A stretch of 64,000 bases of DNA from Hydrogenophaga palleronii_A (GCF_031457455.1 NZ_JAVDWU010000003.1:186001-250000), one strand, 5' to 3'; shown: positions 54,078-62,787, counted from the stretch's first letter. Numbers and translations: made by a program. The notes: generated by a model from the sequence alone, not told the origin.

Positions 54078-54893
54078 TCAGCGCAGGCCGAGCACGTCGA
54101 ACATGTCGTACAGCCCGCTGGAGCGGCCCGCCAGGAAGCGCACGGCGCGCAGGCTGCCCTGGGCGTAGGTGGCGCGACTGCTCGACTTGTGGGTGATTTC
54201 GATGCGCTCGCCCGTGCCCGCAAACAGCACGGTGTGGTCGCCCACGATGTCACCCCCGCGGATGGTCGCGAAGCCAATGGACGAAGGATCGCGCTCACCG
54301 GTGACGCCTTCACGGGCGTACACCGCGCATTCCTTCAAGTCTCGCCCCAGCGCGTCGGCAATCACTTCACCCATCTTCAGCGCGGTGCCGCTGGGTGCGT
54401 CCACCTTGTGGCGGTGGTGGGCTTCGATGATCTCGATGTCGTAGCCAGTGGACATGGCCTTGGCCGCCATCTCCAGCAGCTTCATCGTGACATTGACGCC
54501 CACGCTCATATTGGGCGCCATCATGATGGCGATCGACGAAGACGCCTTGGCGATCTCGTCTTTCTGCTCTGGCGTGAATCCGGTGGTTCCGATGACCAGG
54601 TTGACGCCGAGCTTCACGCACTCGCGCATGTGCGCCATGGTGCCTTCAGGGCGGGTGAAGTCGATCAGGTACTGGCTGCCCAAGAGGCCGGTGGTGAGGT
54701 CGGACGTGATGATCACGCCACTGGCATGCCCACCAAATGCGGCGGCGTCCTGTCCCAGCGCGGGGCTGGTCGCCACGTCGAGCGCACCGGTGAGCTGGCA
54801 GTCGCCGCTGGCGCGCACGGCTTCCACCAGCATCTGGCCCATGCGGCCACTCGCACCCGCAATGCACACGCGGTGCAGGTCGGCGGCGGTCAT
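54078..54893 (-). CDS. dapB: 4-hydroxy-tetrahydrodipicolinate reductase
   Basis: A 271-residue enzyme of lysine and diaminopimelate synthesis. The NAD(P)-binding GASGRMGQ is at residues 13-20, and the substrate motif HHRHKVDAPSGTALKMGE is near 161-178. Its start overlaps the bamE stop (ATGA, 54890-54893), an order conserved in betaproteobacteria. Confidence 0.96.
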   Translation of the reverse strand: MTAADLHRVCIAGASGRMGQMLVEAVRASGDCQLTGALDVATSPALGQDAAAFGGHASGVIITSDLTTGLLGSQYLIDFTRPEGTMAHMRECVKLGVNLVIGTTGFTPEQKDEIAKASSSIAIMMAPNMSVGVNVTMKLLEMAAKAMSTGYDIEIIEAHHRHKVDAPSGTALKMGEVIADALGRDLKECAVYAREGVTGERDPSSIGFATIRGGDIVGDHTVLFAGTGERIEITHKSSSRATYAQGSLRAVRFLAGRSSGLYDMFDVLGLR

Positions 54894-55483
54894 TGTGCAG
54901 CCCCGGCGGGCTCCAGCGGCGGATAGCTCGATGCCGGCTGGGCGGCAGGCTCGCTGGTCGTGGCATCGGCCTTCTTCGGCGGATTGCGTTCCTGGAAACG
55001 CTGCAACTGCTCTTCCGTGGCTTCCAGGGGAACGGGTTTGCCGAGTTTCTTCTTCACTTCAAGCGAGGACACGAACTCGGCCTCGGTGGGCAGTTCGTCG
55101 GCTTCGACCCGCTCCAGCACGTTGTCGCGGAAGAAGACCGCGAGCTTGCGGCGCTGGGTTTCCTGGCCCTGCCGCCGGAAGGTGAACACATAGTCCCAGC
55201 GGTTGCCATGGAACACACTGGTGAGCAAGGGCGTGCCAAGGATGTCGCGAACCTGCTCGCGCGGCATGCCGGGGCGCAGTGCCGCTGCCTGCTCGCGCGT
55301 GACCACATTGCCCTGCACGATGTCGATCCGGTACGGTGTGACCATGTTGCCCAGATCACCCACGGAAGGCGCACTTGAGCAACCCGACAGTGCAGCGAGG
55401 GCGGCCGCCGGAACCCACAACCAGAATGTCCGGCGTTGGCGATGCGCGCTGGCGGTACCGCGATGCTTGGAGAGGATGTGCAT
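54890..55483 (-). CDS. bamE: Outer membrane assembly lipoprotein BamE (SmpA/OmlA)
   Basis: A 197-residue lipoprotein of the Bam complex. A signal with lipobox LSGC is near residues 32-35 from ATG 55483; the core has PYRIDIVQGNVVT, GMPREQVRDILGTPLL and WDYVFTFRRQG. A Pro/Ala-rich C-terminal tail (EPAAQPASSYPPLEP) extends it. ATG 55483 is chosen over 55540 because it gives a normal lipoprotein signal. It is divergent from fur, as in other proteobacteria. Confidence 0.92.
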   Translation of the reverse strand: MHILSKHRGTASAHRQRRTFWLWVPAAALAALSGCSSAPSVGDLGNMVTPYRIDIVQGNVVTREQAAALRPGMPREQVRDILGTPLLTSVFHGNRWDYVFTFRRQGQETQRRKLAVFFRDNVLERVEADELPTEAEFVSSLEVKKKLGKPVPLEATEEQLQRFQERNPPKKADATTSEPAAQPASSYPPLEPAGAAQ

Positions 55484-55662
55484 GAATGCTGACCAGAATG
55501 TGCACGAACAGAGCCGCACATCCCTGGGAAAATGCAGCATTCAGCCCGCGCTGGCGATATGATCCGGTCATTGTAGCCCTCAGGCCATCGCCAGGCCGCC
55601 TACCTTTCTGAATGGGCTTCGTTCGCCGACGTGCCCACGAAAGCCCCTTCAGACACCCGCCC

Positions 55663-56091
55663 ATGACCAACATTGAAGAACTCAAGAACACCGGGCTCAA
55701 GGCCACACTGCCCAGGCTGAAGATTCTGGATGTGTTCCAGAACGCCAAGCAGCGCCACATGACGGCCGAAGACGTGTTCCGCGTGCTGCTGGAGGATCGC
55801 TCCGACATCGGTCTGGCCACGGTCTACCGTGTGCTGATGCAGTTCGAACAGGCCGGCCTGCTCACCCGCAGCAACTTCGAATCCGGCAAGGCGGTCTACG
55901 AACTCAACGAAGGCCAGCACCACGACCATCTGGTCTGCCTGGACTGCGGGCGGGTGGAAGAGTTCTTTGATGCCGAAATCGAAAAGCGCCAGCAAATGGT
56001 CGCCAAGACCCGCGGCTTCATCCTCCAGGAACACGCCCTGTCGCTCTACGCGAACTGCAGCAAGACCGACTGCCCCCATAGAGGTGGGTAG
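55663..56091 (+). CDS. fur: Ferric uptake regulator Fur
   Basis: A 142-residue iron-responsive repressor. The winged helix covers about residues 1-85 (LKATLPRLKILDVFQNA, GLATVYRVLMQFEQAGLL), HHDHLVCLDCG provides His and Cys ligands, and a second Cys pair is in CSKTDCPH. ATG 55663 begins MTNIEELKNTGLK, the family start. It is divergent from bamE. The stop is followed within one or two bases by a palindromic repeat. Confidence 0.96.
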   Translation: MTNIEELKNTGLKATLPRLKILDVFQNAKQRHMTAEDVFRVLLEDRSDIGLATVYRVLMQFEQAGLLTRSNFESGKAVYELNEGQHHDHLVCLDCGRVEEFFDAEIEKRQQMVAKTRGFILQEHALSLYANCSKTDCPHRGG

Positions 56092-56404
56092 CACCCCCCT
56101 GCGCTGCTGACGCAGCTTCCCCCCTCTCTGACGCGCCTTCGGCGCTTGGAGGGTGGACGACATCTCGGGCCGGCGGAGCCGGACCCTTGATCTCCCTTGA
56201 CGAGGGCACGTCACGCGATCTGGATCACACGCTGGAGAGCAGTGCACTTTCTGCGCCACAGAAAAAGAAGCGTCTCCAAGAAGCGATGTCCCCATCCAGG
56301 GGCACCGAAGGTCCGGCTCCGCCGGCCCAAGGGTGCCGTCCCCCCTCCAAGCGGCGCAGCCGTGCCAGTGAGGGGGGAAGCCGCGTCAGCGGCGCAGGGG
56401 GGTG
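56092..56404. repeat. Convergent spacer between fur and hprK made of two inverted long repeats, copies i and j
   Basis: This 313-bp spacer has no gene. Copy i (56092-56192) is the reverse form, with CCCCCCTGCGCTGCTGACGC at its left and GGGCCGGCGGAGCCGGACCC at its right. Copy j (56283-56404) is the forward form, with GGTCCGGCTCCGCCGGCCC and a GCGTCAGCGGCGCAGGGGGG end. They are complementary over most of about 100 bp and separated by about 90 bp of unique sequence. They abut both stop codons. Confidence 0.87.
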
Positions 56405-57355
56405 TCACTCACTACGCATCATCGCGGCCCGATGTCGCGAGACGAATTCCTGGTAGGTGTCAATCCCGCGCAGTTGCAGGATGGTGTTGCGCACGGCGGC
56501 TTCGACCAGCACGGCGATGTTGCGGCCTGCCACCACCTGGATCACCGACTTACGAACCGGCACACCCAAGACGTCCTGATACAGCGGCTCGTGTGGCATG
56601 CGTTCATAGTCGCGCTCCAGTGTCTCTTTGCGGACCAGATGCACGATCAGCGTCAGGCGCATCTTTCGCCGGACGGCCGTCTCGCCAAAGATCGCCTTAA
56701 TGTCGAGCAGGCCGATGCCCCGCACTTCCAGCAGGTTCTGTAGCAGCTCAGGGCAGCGGCCTTCGATGCTGGTTTGATTGATCCTGAACAGGTCGACTGC
56801 GTCGTCGGCCACCAGGCCGTGACCGCGTGAGATCAGCTCCAGGCCCAGCTCGCTCTTGCCCAGGCCCGACTCACCGGTGATGAGCACGCCCATGCCCAGG
56901 ATGTCCATGAACACGCCGTGCATGGAGGCGCGGTCGGCAAAGTGGCGTGACAGATAAGCCCGCAGCACATCGATCACGAAGGCCGCCGACTCCTTGGTCG
57001 AGAACATCGGAATCTGGGCGCGTTCGCACATGGCCACCAGCGCATCTGGCGCCACCTGACCGTCGGCCACCACCAGCACCGGGGGCTCCAGCGTCACGAT
57101 GCGTGAGACTCGGCGTCGGTTGTCGTCTTCACTGGGGCTGGTGAGATAGGCCACCTCGCGTTCGCCAAACACCTGGACCCGGTAGGGGTGGATGTAGTTG
57201 AGGTAGCCCACGAGGTCGGCACCTGAACGGGCCTCGCGAATCGCCACTTCGTCGAACCGGCGCTCGGAAGCGCCGAGGCCAGCCACCCATTGCCACTTCA
57301 GGGCGTCGCGATGGTCCTCAAACAGTACATCGGCACTGACAACGGTGGGTTTCAT
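56405..57355 (-). CDS. hprK: HPr kinase/phosphorylase
   Basis: A 316-residue bifunctional enzyme that phosphorylates or dephosphorylates HPr at a Ser. Walker A is GESGLGKSELGLEL near residue 159, followed by EVRGIGLLDI and the HprK signature. It acts in the nitrogen-related PTS with PtsN, whose gene starts 101 bases upstream of it. No rapZ follows; the spacer to fur holds only repeats. Confidence 0.95.
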   Translation of the reverse strand: MKPTVVSADVLFEDHRDALKWQWVAGLGASERRFDEVAIREARSGADLVGYLNYIHPYRVQVFGEREVAYLTSPSEDDNRRRVSRIVTLEPPVLVVADGQVAPDALVAMCERAQIPMFSTKESAAFVIDVLRAYLSRHFADRASMHGVFMDILGMGVLITGESGLGKSELGLELISRGHGLVADDAVDLFRINQTSIEGRCPELLQNLLEVRGIGLLDIKAIFGETAVRRKMRLTLIVHLVRKETLERDYERMPHEPLYQDVLGVPVRKSVIQVVAGRNIAVLVEAAVRNTILQLRGIDTYQEFVSRHRAAMMRSE

Positions 57356-57455
57356 CTCTGGTCACCTGAAGGGCGACCTGCAGCCGCATCAACCGATGCC
57401 GACACCCGCGCGTGGCTGGGGTTCGGGCAAGGCAAGGAGCGGGCGGCGCGCCGTC

Positions 57456-57926
57456 TCACGCAGCGGCGTGGGCCGATTGCCAGGTGGTGATGAGCGAGTG
57501 AAGGGCTGCACCGTCGGTGGAGCTCTTCATCTGTTCGCGCAGGTTGCTGTCGCTGAGCAGTTCGGCGATCTCTGACAGGATTTCCAGATGCTTCTGCGTG
57601 GCCGCTTCCGGCACCAGCAGAAAGATCATCAACTGCACGGGTAATTCGTCGGGTGCGTCGAAACCAATGGGGTTCTCGAGCTGGAACACCGCGGCCAAGG
57701 GTTGCTTCAGGCCCTTGATACGCCCATGCGGGATCGCCACGCCGTGACCGAGGCCGGTGGACCCCAGGCGTTCTCTGGCAAAGAGGCTGTCGGTGATGAG
57801 TGCGCGGTTGAGGCCGTGCAGGGTTTCAAAGAGCAACCCTGCTTCTTCAAACGCACGTTTTTTGCTGGTCGCATCCACGCTGACGAGCACTTGCGCGGCG
57901 GGCAATATGGCAGATAGTCGGTTCAT
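57456..57926 (-). CDS. ptsN: PTS IIA-like nitrogen regulatory protein PtsN
   Basis: A 156-residue EIIA-Ntr protein. The phosphorylated His67 is in HGVAIPHGRI, and the C-terminus is LLSDSNLREQMKSS. It transfers phosphate from NPr and controls potassium and nitrogen/carbon balance. A terminator lies between hpf and this gene, so it probably has its own promoter. Confidence 0.95.
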   Translation of the reverse strand: MNRLSAILPAAQVLVSVDATSKKRAFEEAGLLFETLHGLNRALITDSLFARERLGSTGLGHGVAIPHGRIKGLKQPLAAVFQLENPIGFDAPDELPVQLMIFLLVPEAATQKHLEILSEIAELLSDSNLREQMKSSTDGAALHSLITTWQSAHAAA

Positions 57927-57986
57927 GTGGGCCTCTTGGACCGCAAATTATGACGAGTTGGGCGGCGATGGCTAGACTCTGGCGAC

Positions 57987-58014
57987 AAAAAAGCCGCTTG
58001 ACAGAACAAGCGGC
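57987..58014 (-). terminator. Rho-independent terminator of hpf
   Basis: On the minus strand, GCCGCTTG-TTCTGT-CAAGCGGC is followed by six T. The 8-bp arms are perfect (57993-58000 and 58007-58014), with the loop at 58001-58006 and the U-tract at 57987-57992. It lies 55 bases after the hpf stop and 61 bases before the ptsN start. Confidence 0.88.
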
Positions 58015-58068
58015 TTGTTGCAGTGCAGCATTGAAAAATGGCTGCACCGGCGGCCATCGTGACGGATG

Positions 58069-58398
58069 TCACATCAATCGTTTCGTCGATTCATGGTGGT
58101 GATTCTGTGACTTGTCTTTGTAGCGCAACACCTGGCGGTCCAGTTTGTCTGCCAGTTCGTCAACAGCGGCATACAGGTCGGCATGTGCGCTTTCTGCAAA
58201 CAAGTCCCTGCCCTTCACATGGATGTTGCATTCGGCGCGCTGACGCAGGTCTTTCTCCTTGAGGTTGTCTATGGTGAGCAGGACCTTGACATCGACCACC
58301 TGGTCAAAGTGCCGTGAGATCCGTTCGAGCTTGGTGGTGACGTAGCCGCGCAAGGCGGGCGTGACCTCGAGGTGGTGACCGCTGATCGTCAAATTCAT
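58069..58398 (-). CDS. hpf: Ribosome hibernation promoting factor
   Basis: A 109-residue short HPF/YhbH protein that binds the 30S subunit and forms 100S dimers in slow growth. MNLTISGHHLEVTPALRGYV and KLERISRHFD are typical, and the C-terminus is His-rich. The start is ATG 58398 with an AGGAGG ribosome binding site; the upstream open frame is rejected. No rpoN is found upstream, unlike the common rpoN-hpf-ptsN order. Confidence 0.94.
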   Translation of the reverse strand: MNLTISGHHLEVTPALRGYVTTKLERISRHFDQVVDVKVLLTIDNLKEKDLRQRAECNIHVKGRDLFAESAHADLYAAVDELADKLDRQVLRYKDKSQNHHHESTKRLM

Positions 58399-58570
58399 GG
58401 ATGAGCCTCCTGTTGCTCCTGGTTGACACAAGCCACCGGCTGGTCAGGACCTCCCGGCGGCCACGGGGATGTCTTGGAGCCACTATGCACAGGAACCCCG
58501 GGCGACGCAAGCTTGCACTGCAACATCCTGCAAAAAGACGAACTTTTGATGTGCTGGCGTTCGCAGCGGC

Positions 58571-59446
58571 TCAGTTCGGCGGTGCGATCTTGTCCTGTGT
58601 TCCGGTATCGAAGTCGCTCGCATCGTGCCGCTCGTGCAGCTGGCTGGACGGCGCGCCCCAGGTGCGATTGACCATGCGACCCCGCCTGGCACCGGGCCGC
58701 TGTGCAATCTCGTCGGCCCAGCGGATCACATGCGTGTATTCGTGCACCTGCAGGAATTCGCCCGCTTCGTAGAGTTGGCCCTTGGCCATGGCGCCGTACC
58801 AGGGCCACACGGCCATGTCGGCAATGGTGTATTCGTCCCCGGCCAGGTAGCGTTGTTCGGCCAGGTGGCGGTTGAGCACGTCCATCTGGCGCTTGACTTC
58901 CATCGCGTAGCGGTCGATCGCGTATTCGATCTTGATGGGCGCATACGCGTAGAAGTGGCCAAAGCCGCCGCCCAGAAAGGGCGCGCTGCCCATCTGCCAG
59001 AACAGCCACGACAGGCATTCGGCCCTGGCCGCGCCCTCGGTGGGCAGGAAGGCACCGAACTTTTCGGCCAGGTAGATCAGGATCGCGCCGGACTCGAACA
59101 CGCGTTGGGGTGTGGCGCCGCTGTGGTCCACCAGCACCGGGATCTTGGAGTTGGGATTGGCCGCCACAAAGCCGCTGCCAAACTGTTCGCCTTCGTTGAT
59201 GCGGATGAGCCAGGCGTCATATTCGGCGCCGGTGTGGCCCGCCTGCAGCAGCTCTTCCAGCATCACCGTGACCTTGGCGCCGTTGGGCGTGCCCAGCGAG
59301 TACAGCTGCAAGGGATGGCGACCCACGGGCAAGGGCTTGTCGTGCGTGGCGCCGGCCACCGGGCGGTTGATGTTGGCGAAACGGCCGCCGCTTTCCTTTG
59401 GGGGCGACCAGACTGGGGGTGGGGTGTAGGCAGTGGTGTCGTTCAT
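58571..59446 (-). CDS. yghU: Glutathione-dependent disulfide-bond oxidoreductase (YghU-like GST)
   Basis: A 291-residue protein of the nu-class glutathione transferase family. LYSLGTPNGAKVTVMLEELL begins the thioredoxin-like domain, SKIPVLVDHSG holds the cis-Pro, and YLAGDEYTIADMAVWPWYG is in the helical domain. ATG 59446 gives the normal YghU length; the frame to 59722 is open by chance. Such enzymes reduce disulfides or organic peroxides with glutathione. Divergent from the marR gene by 102 bases. Confidence 0.9.
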   Translation of the reverse strand: MNDTTAYTPPPVWSPPKESGGRFANINRPVAGATHDKPLPVGRHPLQLYSLGTPNGAKVTVMLEELLQAGHTGAEYDAWLIRINEGEQFGSGFVAANPNSKIPVLVDHSGATPQRVFESGAILIYLAEKFGAFLPTEGAARAECLSWLFWQMGSAPFLGGGFGHFYAYAPIKIEYAIDRYAMEVKRQMDVLNRHLAEQRYLAGDEYTIADMAVWPWYGAMAKGQLYEAGEFLQVHEYTHVIRWADEIAQRPGARRGRMVNRTWGAPSSQLHERHDASDFDTGTQDKIAPPN

Positions 59447-59548
59447 GCGGTCATTGTGGTGTGCGTCCGCGTTCCTTGCAGGCGCGACCCAAAAGGCCCG
59501 CCGGGCCATCTCGTATAGTGCCCCGACCAACGTACCCGCCCTGAGCCC

Positions 59549-60025
59549 ATGCCCACCCCCAAGAACCCTCCAGCACCCGCCCTGCACGCTGAGCCCGGGC
59601 ATCTGATCCGGCGCGCGCACCAACTGGCCGTGTCCACCTTCCATGACACCCACGGACGCGAGATCACTCCGGTGCAATACGCCATCCTGCGCGCGCTGCA
59701 AGACCACCCCGGCATCGACCAAGTCACCCTGGCCGACAAGGTCGCGCTCGACACCTCCACCACTGCCGACATCGCCACCCGGCTGGAAGCCAAGGGCTGG
59801 ATCGTGCGCGAGCTGCTAGCGCGGCGCCAGCGCGCCCTGCGCCTCACCGCGGCGGGCGAAGCCATGCTGCAGGACATGCTGCCCCGCGTCGCCCCCATGT
59901 ACCACCGCCTGCTGGAGCCGCTCTCGGCTGAAGAACAGGCGCAGTTCCTGGCGCTGTTGCGCAAGTTCGTGCACCTGAACGACGCCGCCCGCGCCGAGTC
60001 TCCCGGTAAATCTCGCGAAACCTAG
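59549..60025 (+). CDS. MarR-family transcriptional regulator
   Basis: A 158-residue protein with the winged helix near residues 40-105 (TPVQYAILRALQDHPGIDQ, ADKVALDTSTTADIATRLEA, the RRQRALRLTAAG wing). It is co-oriented with vanAB and lies 120 bases upstream of vanA, with a palindrome between. It probably represses the vanillate genes in place of the more common GntR-type VanR. Confidence 0.9.
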   Translation: MPTPKNPPAPALHAEPGHLIRRAHQLAVSTFHDTHGREITPVQYAILRALQDHPGIDQVTLADKVALDTSTTADIATRLEAKGWIVRELLARRQRALRLTAAGEAMLQDMLPRVAPMYHRLLEPLSAEEQAQFLALLRKFVHLNDAARAESPGKSRET

Positions 60026-60083
60026 GGTTTACCCGATGTTTTGAGCCCTTTTATTTTGATTCTTCATTCCGTACAATGAACGT

Positions 60084-60101
60084 CATTCAGCATACTGAAT
60101 G
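60084..60101. promoter_or_regulatory. Candidate MarR operator before vanA
   Basis: CATTCAG-CATA-CTGAATG is a perfect 7-bp inverted repeat with a 4-bp spacer, 44 bases before the vanA ATG. A -10-like TACAAT lies just upstream at 60072-60077, so bound repressor would block transcription. Symmetry and position fit a MarR dimer site; assignment is inference. Confidence 0.6.
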
Positions 60102-60145
60102 AATCAGAATTCCCCTCACGACTTCCGCCCAAAAGGAGACACCCC

Positions 60146-61183
60146 ATGTTCCCCACCCTCACCTGGTATGTCGCCTGCACGGCCGACGAGATCAACGAAA
60201 AGCCCCTGGGTCGCACCATCTGCAACCAGGCCATCGTGTTCTACCGGCCACAACCCGGCCAGGTGGCGGCGGTGGAAGACTTCTGCCCGCACCGGGGCGC
60301 CCCGCTGTCGCTGGGCACGGTGTGTGAAGGCAAGCTGGTGTGCGGCTACCACGGCCTGGAGATGGGCTGCGACGGCAAGACCGTGGCCATGCCCGGCCAA
60401 CGCGTGGGCGGCTTCCCCGCCATCCGCAGCTTCCCCGTGGTGGAGCGCTACGGCTTCATCTGGGTGTGGCCCGGCGACAAGACCAAGGCCGACCCGGCGC
60501 TCATCCCGCACATGGTCTGGTACGACAACCCGGAATGGGCCTACGGCGGCGGCCTGTACCACGTGAAAGCCAACTACAAGCTCATGGTCGACAACCTGAT
60601 GGACCTCACGCACGAGACCTACGTGCATTCCACCAGCATTGGCCAGAAGGAGATCGACGAGACGCCGTGCAAGACCACGGTCAATGGCGACGAAGTGGTC
60701 ACCAGCCGCTTCATGGAAAACATCATCGCGCCACCGTTCTGGAAGGCTGCGCTGCGCGCCAAGGGCCTGGCCGACGACGTGCCGGTGGACCGCTGGCAGA
60801 TCTGCCGCTTCACGCCACCGAGCCACATCATGATTGAAGTGGGCGTGGCCCACGCCGGGCATGGCGGCTACGACGCGCCCGCCGAACACAAGGTCTACAG
60901 CGTGGTCACCGACTTCATCACGCCCGAGACCGACACCAGCATGCACTACTTCTGGGGCATGGCGCGCCAGTTCAACCCAGGCGACAAGGCGCTGACCGCC
61001 CAGATCCGCGAAGGCCAGGGCAAGATCTTTGCCGAAGACATGGAGATGCTGGAGCGCCAGCAGAAGAACATCAGCGCCTTCCCCGACCGCAAGCTGTTGA
61101 TGCTCAACATCGACACCGGCGGCGTGCAGTCGCGCAAGGTGATCGATCGCGTGATCGCGGCCGAACAGGCGGTGGTGGCATGA
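60146..61183 (+). CDS. vanA: Vanillate O-demethylase oxygenase subunit
   Basis: A 345-residue Rieske non-heme iron oxygenase that demethylates vanillate to protocatechuate plus formaldehyde. The Rieske ligands are CPH (Cys47, His49) and CGYH (Cys66, His69). The mononuclear iron site is in DNLMDLTHETYVH near residues 148-161. An AAGGAGA ribosome binding site precedes ATG 60146. The stop overlaps vanB (ATGA, 61180-61183). Confidence 0.93.
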   Translation: MFPTLTWYVACTADEINEKPLGRTICNQAIVFYRPQPGQVAAVEDFCPHRGAPLSLGTVCEGKLVCGYHGLEMGCDGKTVAMPGQRVGGFPAIRSFPVVERYGFIWVWPGDKTKADPALIPHMVWYDNPEWAYGGGLYHVKANYKLMVDNLMDLTHETYVHSTSIGQKEIDETPCKTTVNGDEVVTSRFMENIIAPPFWKAALRAKGLADDVPVDRWQICRFTPPSHIMIEVGVAHAGHGGYDAPAEHKVYSVVTDFITPETDTSMHYFWGMARQFNPGDKALTAQIREGQGKIFAEDMEMLERQQKNISAFPDRKLLMLNIDTGGVQSRKVIDRVIAAEQAVVA

Positions 61184-62151
61184 ACGTTCACACGGACACG
61201 CTGCGGGTGCGCGTGGCCAGCCGCAGCACCGAAACGCAAGACATCTGCAGCCTGGAACTGGTGCCCGTGGAAGGCACCACCCTGCCCGCCTTCACCGCCG
61301 GCGCACACGTGGACGTGCACCTGCCCGGCGGGCTGGTGCGCCAGTATTCGCTGTGCAACCGGCCGGGCGAAACGCACCGCTATCAGATTGGCGTGCTGCG
61401 CGACGCGGCATCGCGCGGCGGCTCACAGGCGGTGCACGAAGCCTTGCTCGAAGGCACCGAGCTGGACATCAGCACACCGCGCAACCTGTTTGCCTTGAGC
61501 GACAGCGCACCGCACCACCTGCTGCTGGCCGGCGGCATTGGTATCACGCCCCTGCTGGCCATGGCGGAGCACCTGAGCGCACAAGGCGCCAGCTTTGAGC
61601 TGCACCACTGCACCCGTTCACGCGACCGCACACCCTTTGTGCCGCGCATCACCGCCGCCAGCTATGCGCAGAAGGCCCACCACCACTTCGACGACGGCGA
61701 TGCCGCCCAGAAGCTGGACATTGCCACCACCCTGGCCCAGGCACCCGCCGGCACGCACCTGTATGTGTGCGGACCACAAGGCTTCATGGACGCGGTGCTG
61801 AACGCCGGTCGTGCCGCCGGCTGGCCAGAAGAACGCCTGCACCGCGAGTACTTCGCCGCCGCACCGGTGGACCACACCGGTGACGGCAGCTTCGAGATGG
61901 AAATTGCCAGCACCGGGCGCGTGATCCCGGTGCGCGCCGACCAGACCGCCCTGGCAGCCCTGCACGAAGCCGGCCTGGACATCCCCATGTCGTGCGAACA
62001 AGGCATTTGCGGCACCTGCCTGACCGGCGTGAAAGCCGGCAAGCCCGACCACCGCGACCAGTACCTCACGCCAGAGGAACGTGAAGCATGCGACCAGTTT
62101 CTGCCGTGCTGCTCCAGGGCCAGCAGTCCCCGTCTGGTTCTCGATTTGTGA
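61180..62151 (+). CDS. vanB: Vanillate O-demethylase reductase subunit
   Basis: A 323-residue flavin reductase with a C-terminal plant-type 2Fe-2S ferredoxin domain. QYSLCNRPG binds the flavin, LAGGIGITPLLAMAEHL the nicotinamide cofactor, and CEQGICGTC with a later CC holds the cluster. It passes electrons from NADH to VanA. Confidence 0.93.
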   Translation: MNVHTDTLRVRVASRSTETQDICSLELVPVEGTTLPAFTAGAHVDVHLPGGLVRQYSLCNRPGETHRYQIGVLRDAASRGGSQAVHEALLEGTELDISTPRNLFALSDSAPHHLLLAGGIGITPLLAMAEHLSAQGASFELHHCTRSRDRTPFVPRITAASYAQKAHHHFDDGDAAQKLDIATTLAQAPAGTHLYVCGPQGFMDAVLNAGRAAGWPEERLHREYFAAAPVDHTGDGSFEMEIASTGRVIPVRADQTALAALHEAGLDIPMSCEQGICGTCLTGVKAGKPDHRDQYLTPEEREACDQFLPCCSRASSPRLVLDL

Positions 62152-62265
62152 GAAAGCTCCCCCTGCGCCGCTGACGCGGCTTCCCCCTCTCTTGCGCCTT
62201 CGGCTTGGAGGGGGACGGCGGCTCGGGCCGGCGGAGCCGGACCCTTGTCGCCCCTGGAGTGAGGG
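62152..62265. repeat. Intergenic palindromic repeat, copy k (inverted long form)
   Basis: CTCCCCCTGCGCCGCTGACG at the left, CTTGCGCCTTCGGCTTGGAG in the middle and GGGCCGGCGGAGCCGGACCC at the right: the reverse form of copies g and j. It begins immediately after the vanB stop, in the spacer before the convergent acdR gene. Confidence 0.87.
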
Positions 62266-62313
62266 CGCCCCAATTGCTGCGGACCATACTCCGGCAACCG
62301 GGCTTGAAGCGCC

Positions 62314-62787
62314 TCAGGCTGAAGGCACGGGAAGAACGGTCGTTTCAAACACCTCCTTCAAGCACACGAAGGTGCGCACCTGGCGCACGCCCGGCAGCGC
62401 GATCAGCTGGGCGCTGTGCATGTCGTTGAACGAGTCAATGCCCTGGATGCGCAGCTTGACGAAGTAATCAAATTCGCCGGTCACCAGTTGCACCTCCAGG
62501 CAGCCGGTGAGCCCGGCCGCGGCCTTCTCGAACGCAGCGAACGAATCGGGTGTGGACCGATCCAGCACCACGCCAATGATCACCAGCCCCGTGTAGCCCA
62601 GCGCGCGCGGGTCCACCAGGGCCACCGTCTTGCGGATCAAGCCCGACGCCCGCAGCCGCGCCACACGCCGCGAACAGGCCGGCGGGCTGAGGTGGGTGCG
62701 TTCGGCCAGTTCCAGGTTGGCCAGCGAGGCGTCTTGCTGCAAAAGCTCCAGCAGTTTGCGGTCGATGCGGTCAAGCGGTGTTTCCAT
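62314..62787 (-). CDS. acdR: Lrp/AsnC-family regulator, probable AcdR
   Basis: A 157-residue protein with an N-terminal helix-turn-helix (LAERTHLSPPACSRRVARLR) and a C-terminal RAM domain (VTGEFDYFVKLRIQGIDSFN). ATG 62787 is preferred because AAGG lies 8 bases upstream; ATG 62802 is the alternative. It is divergent from the ACC deaminase gene, the known acdR-acdS arrangement in proteobacteria, where AcdR activates acdS in response to ACC and oxygen supply. Confidence 0.87.
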   Translation of the reverse strand: METPLDRIDRKLLELLQQDASLANLELAERTHLSPPACSRRVARLRASGLIRKTVALVDPRALGYTGLVIIGVVLDRSTPDSFAAFEKAAAGLTGCLEVQLVTGEFDYFVKLRIQGIDSFNDMHSAQLIALPGVRQVRTFVCLKEVFETTVLPVPSA

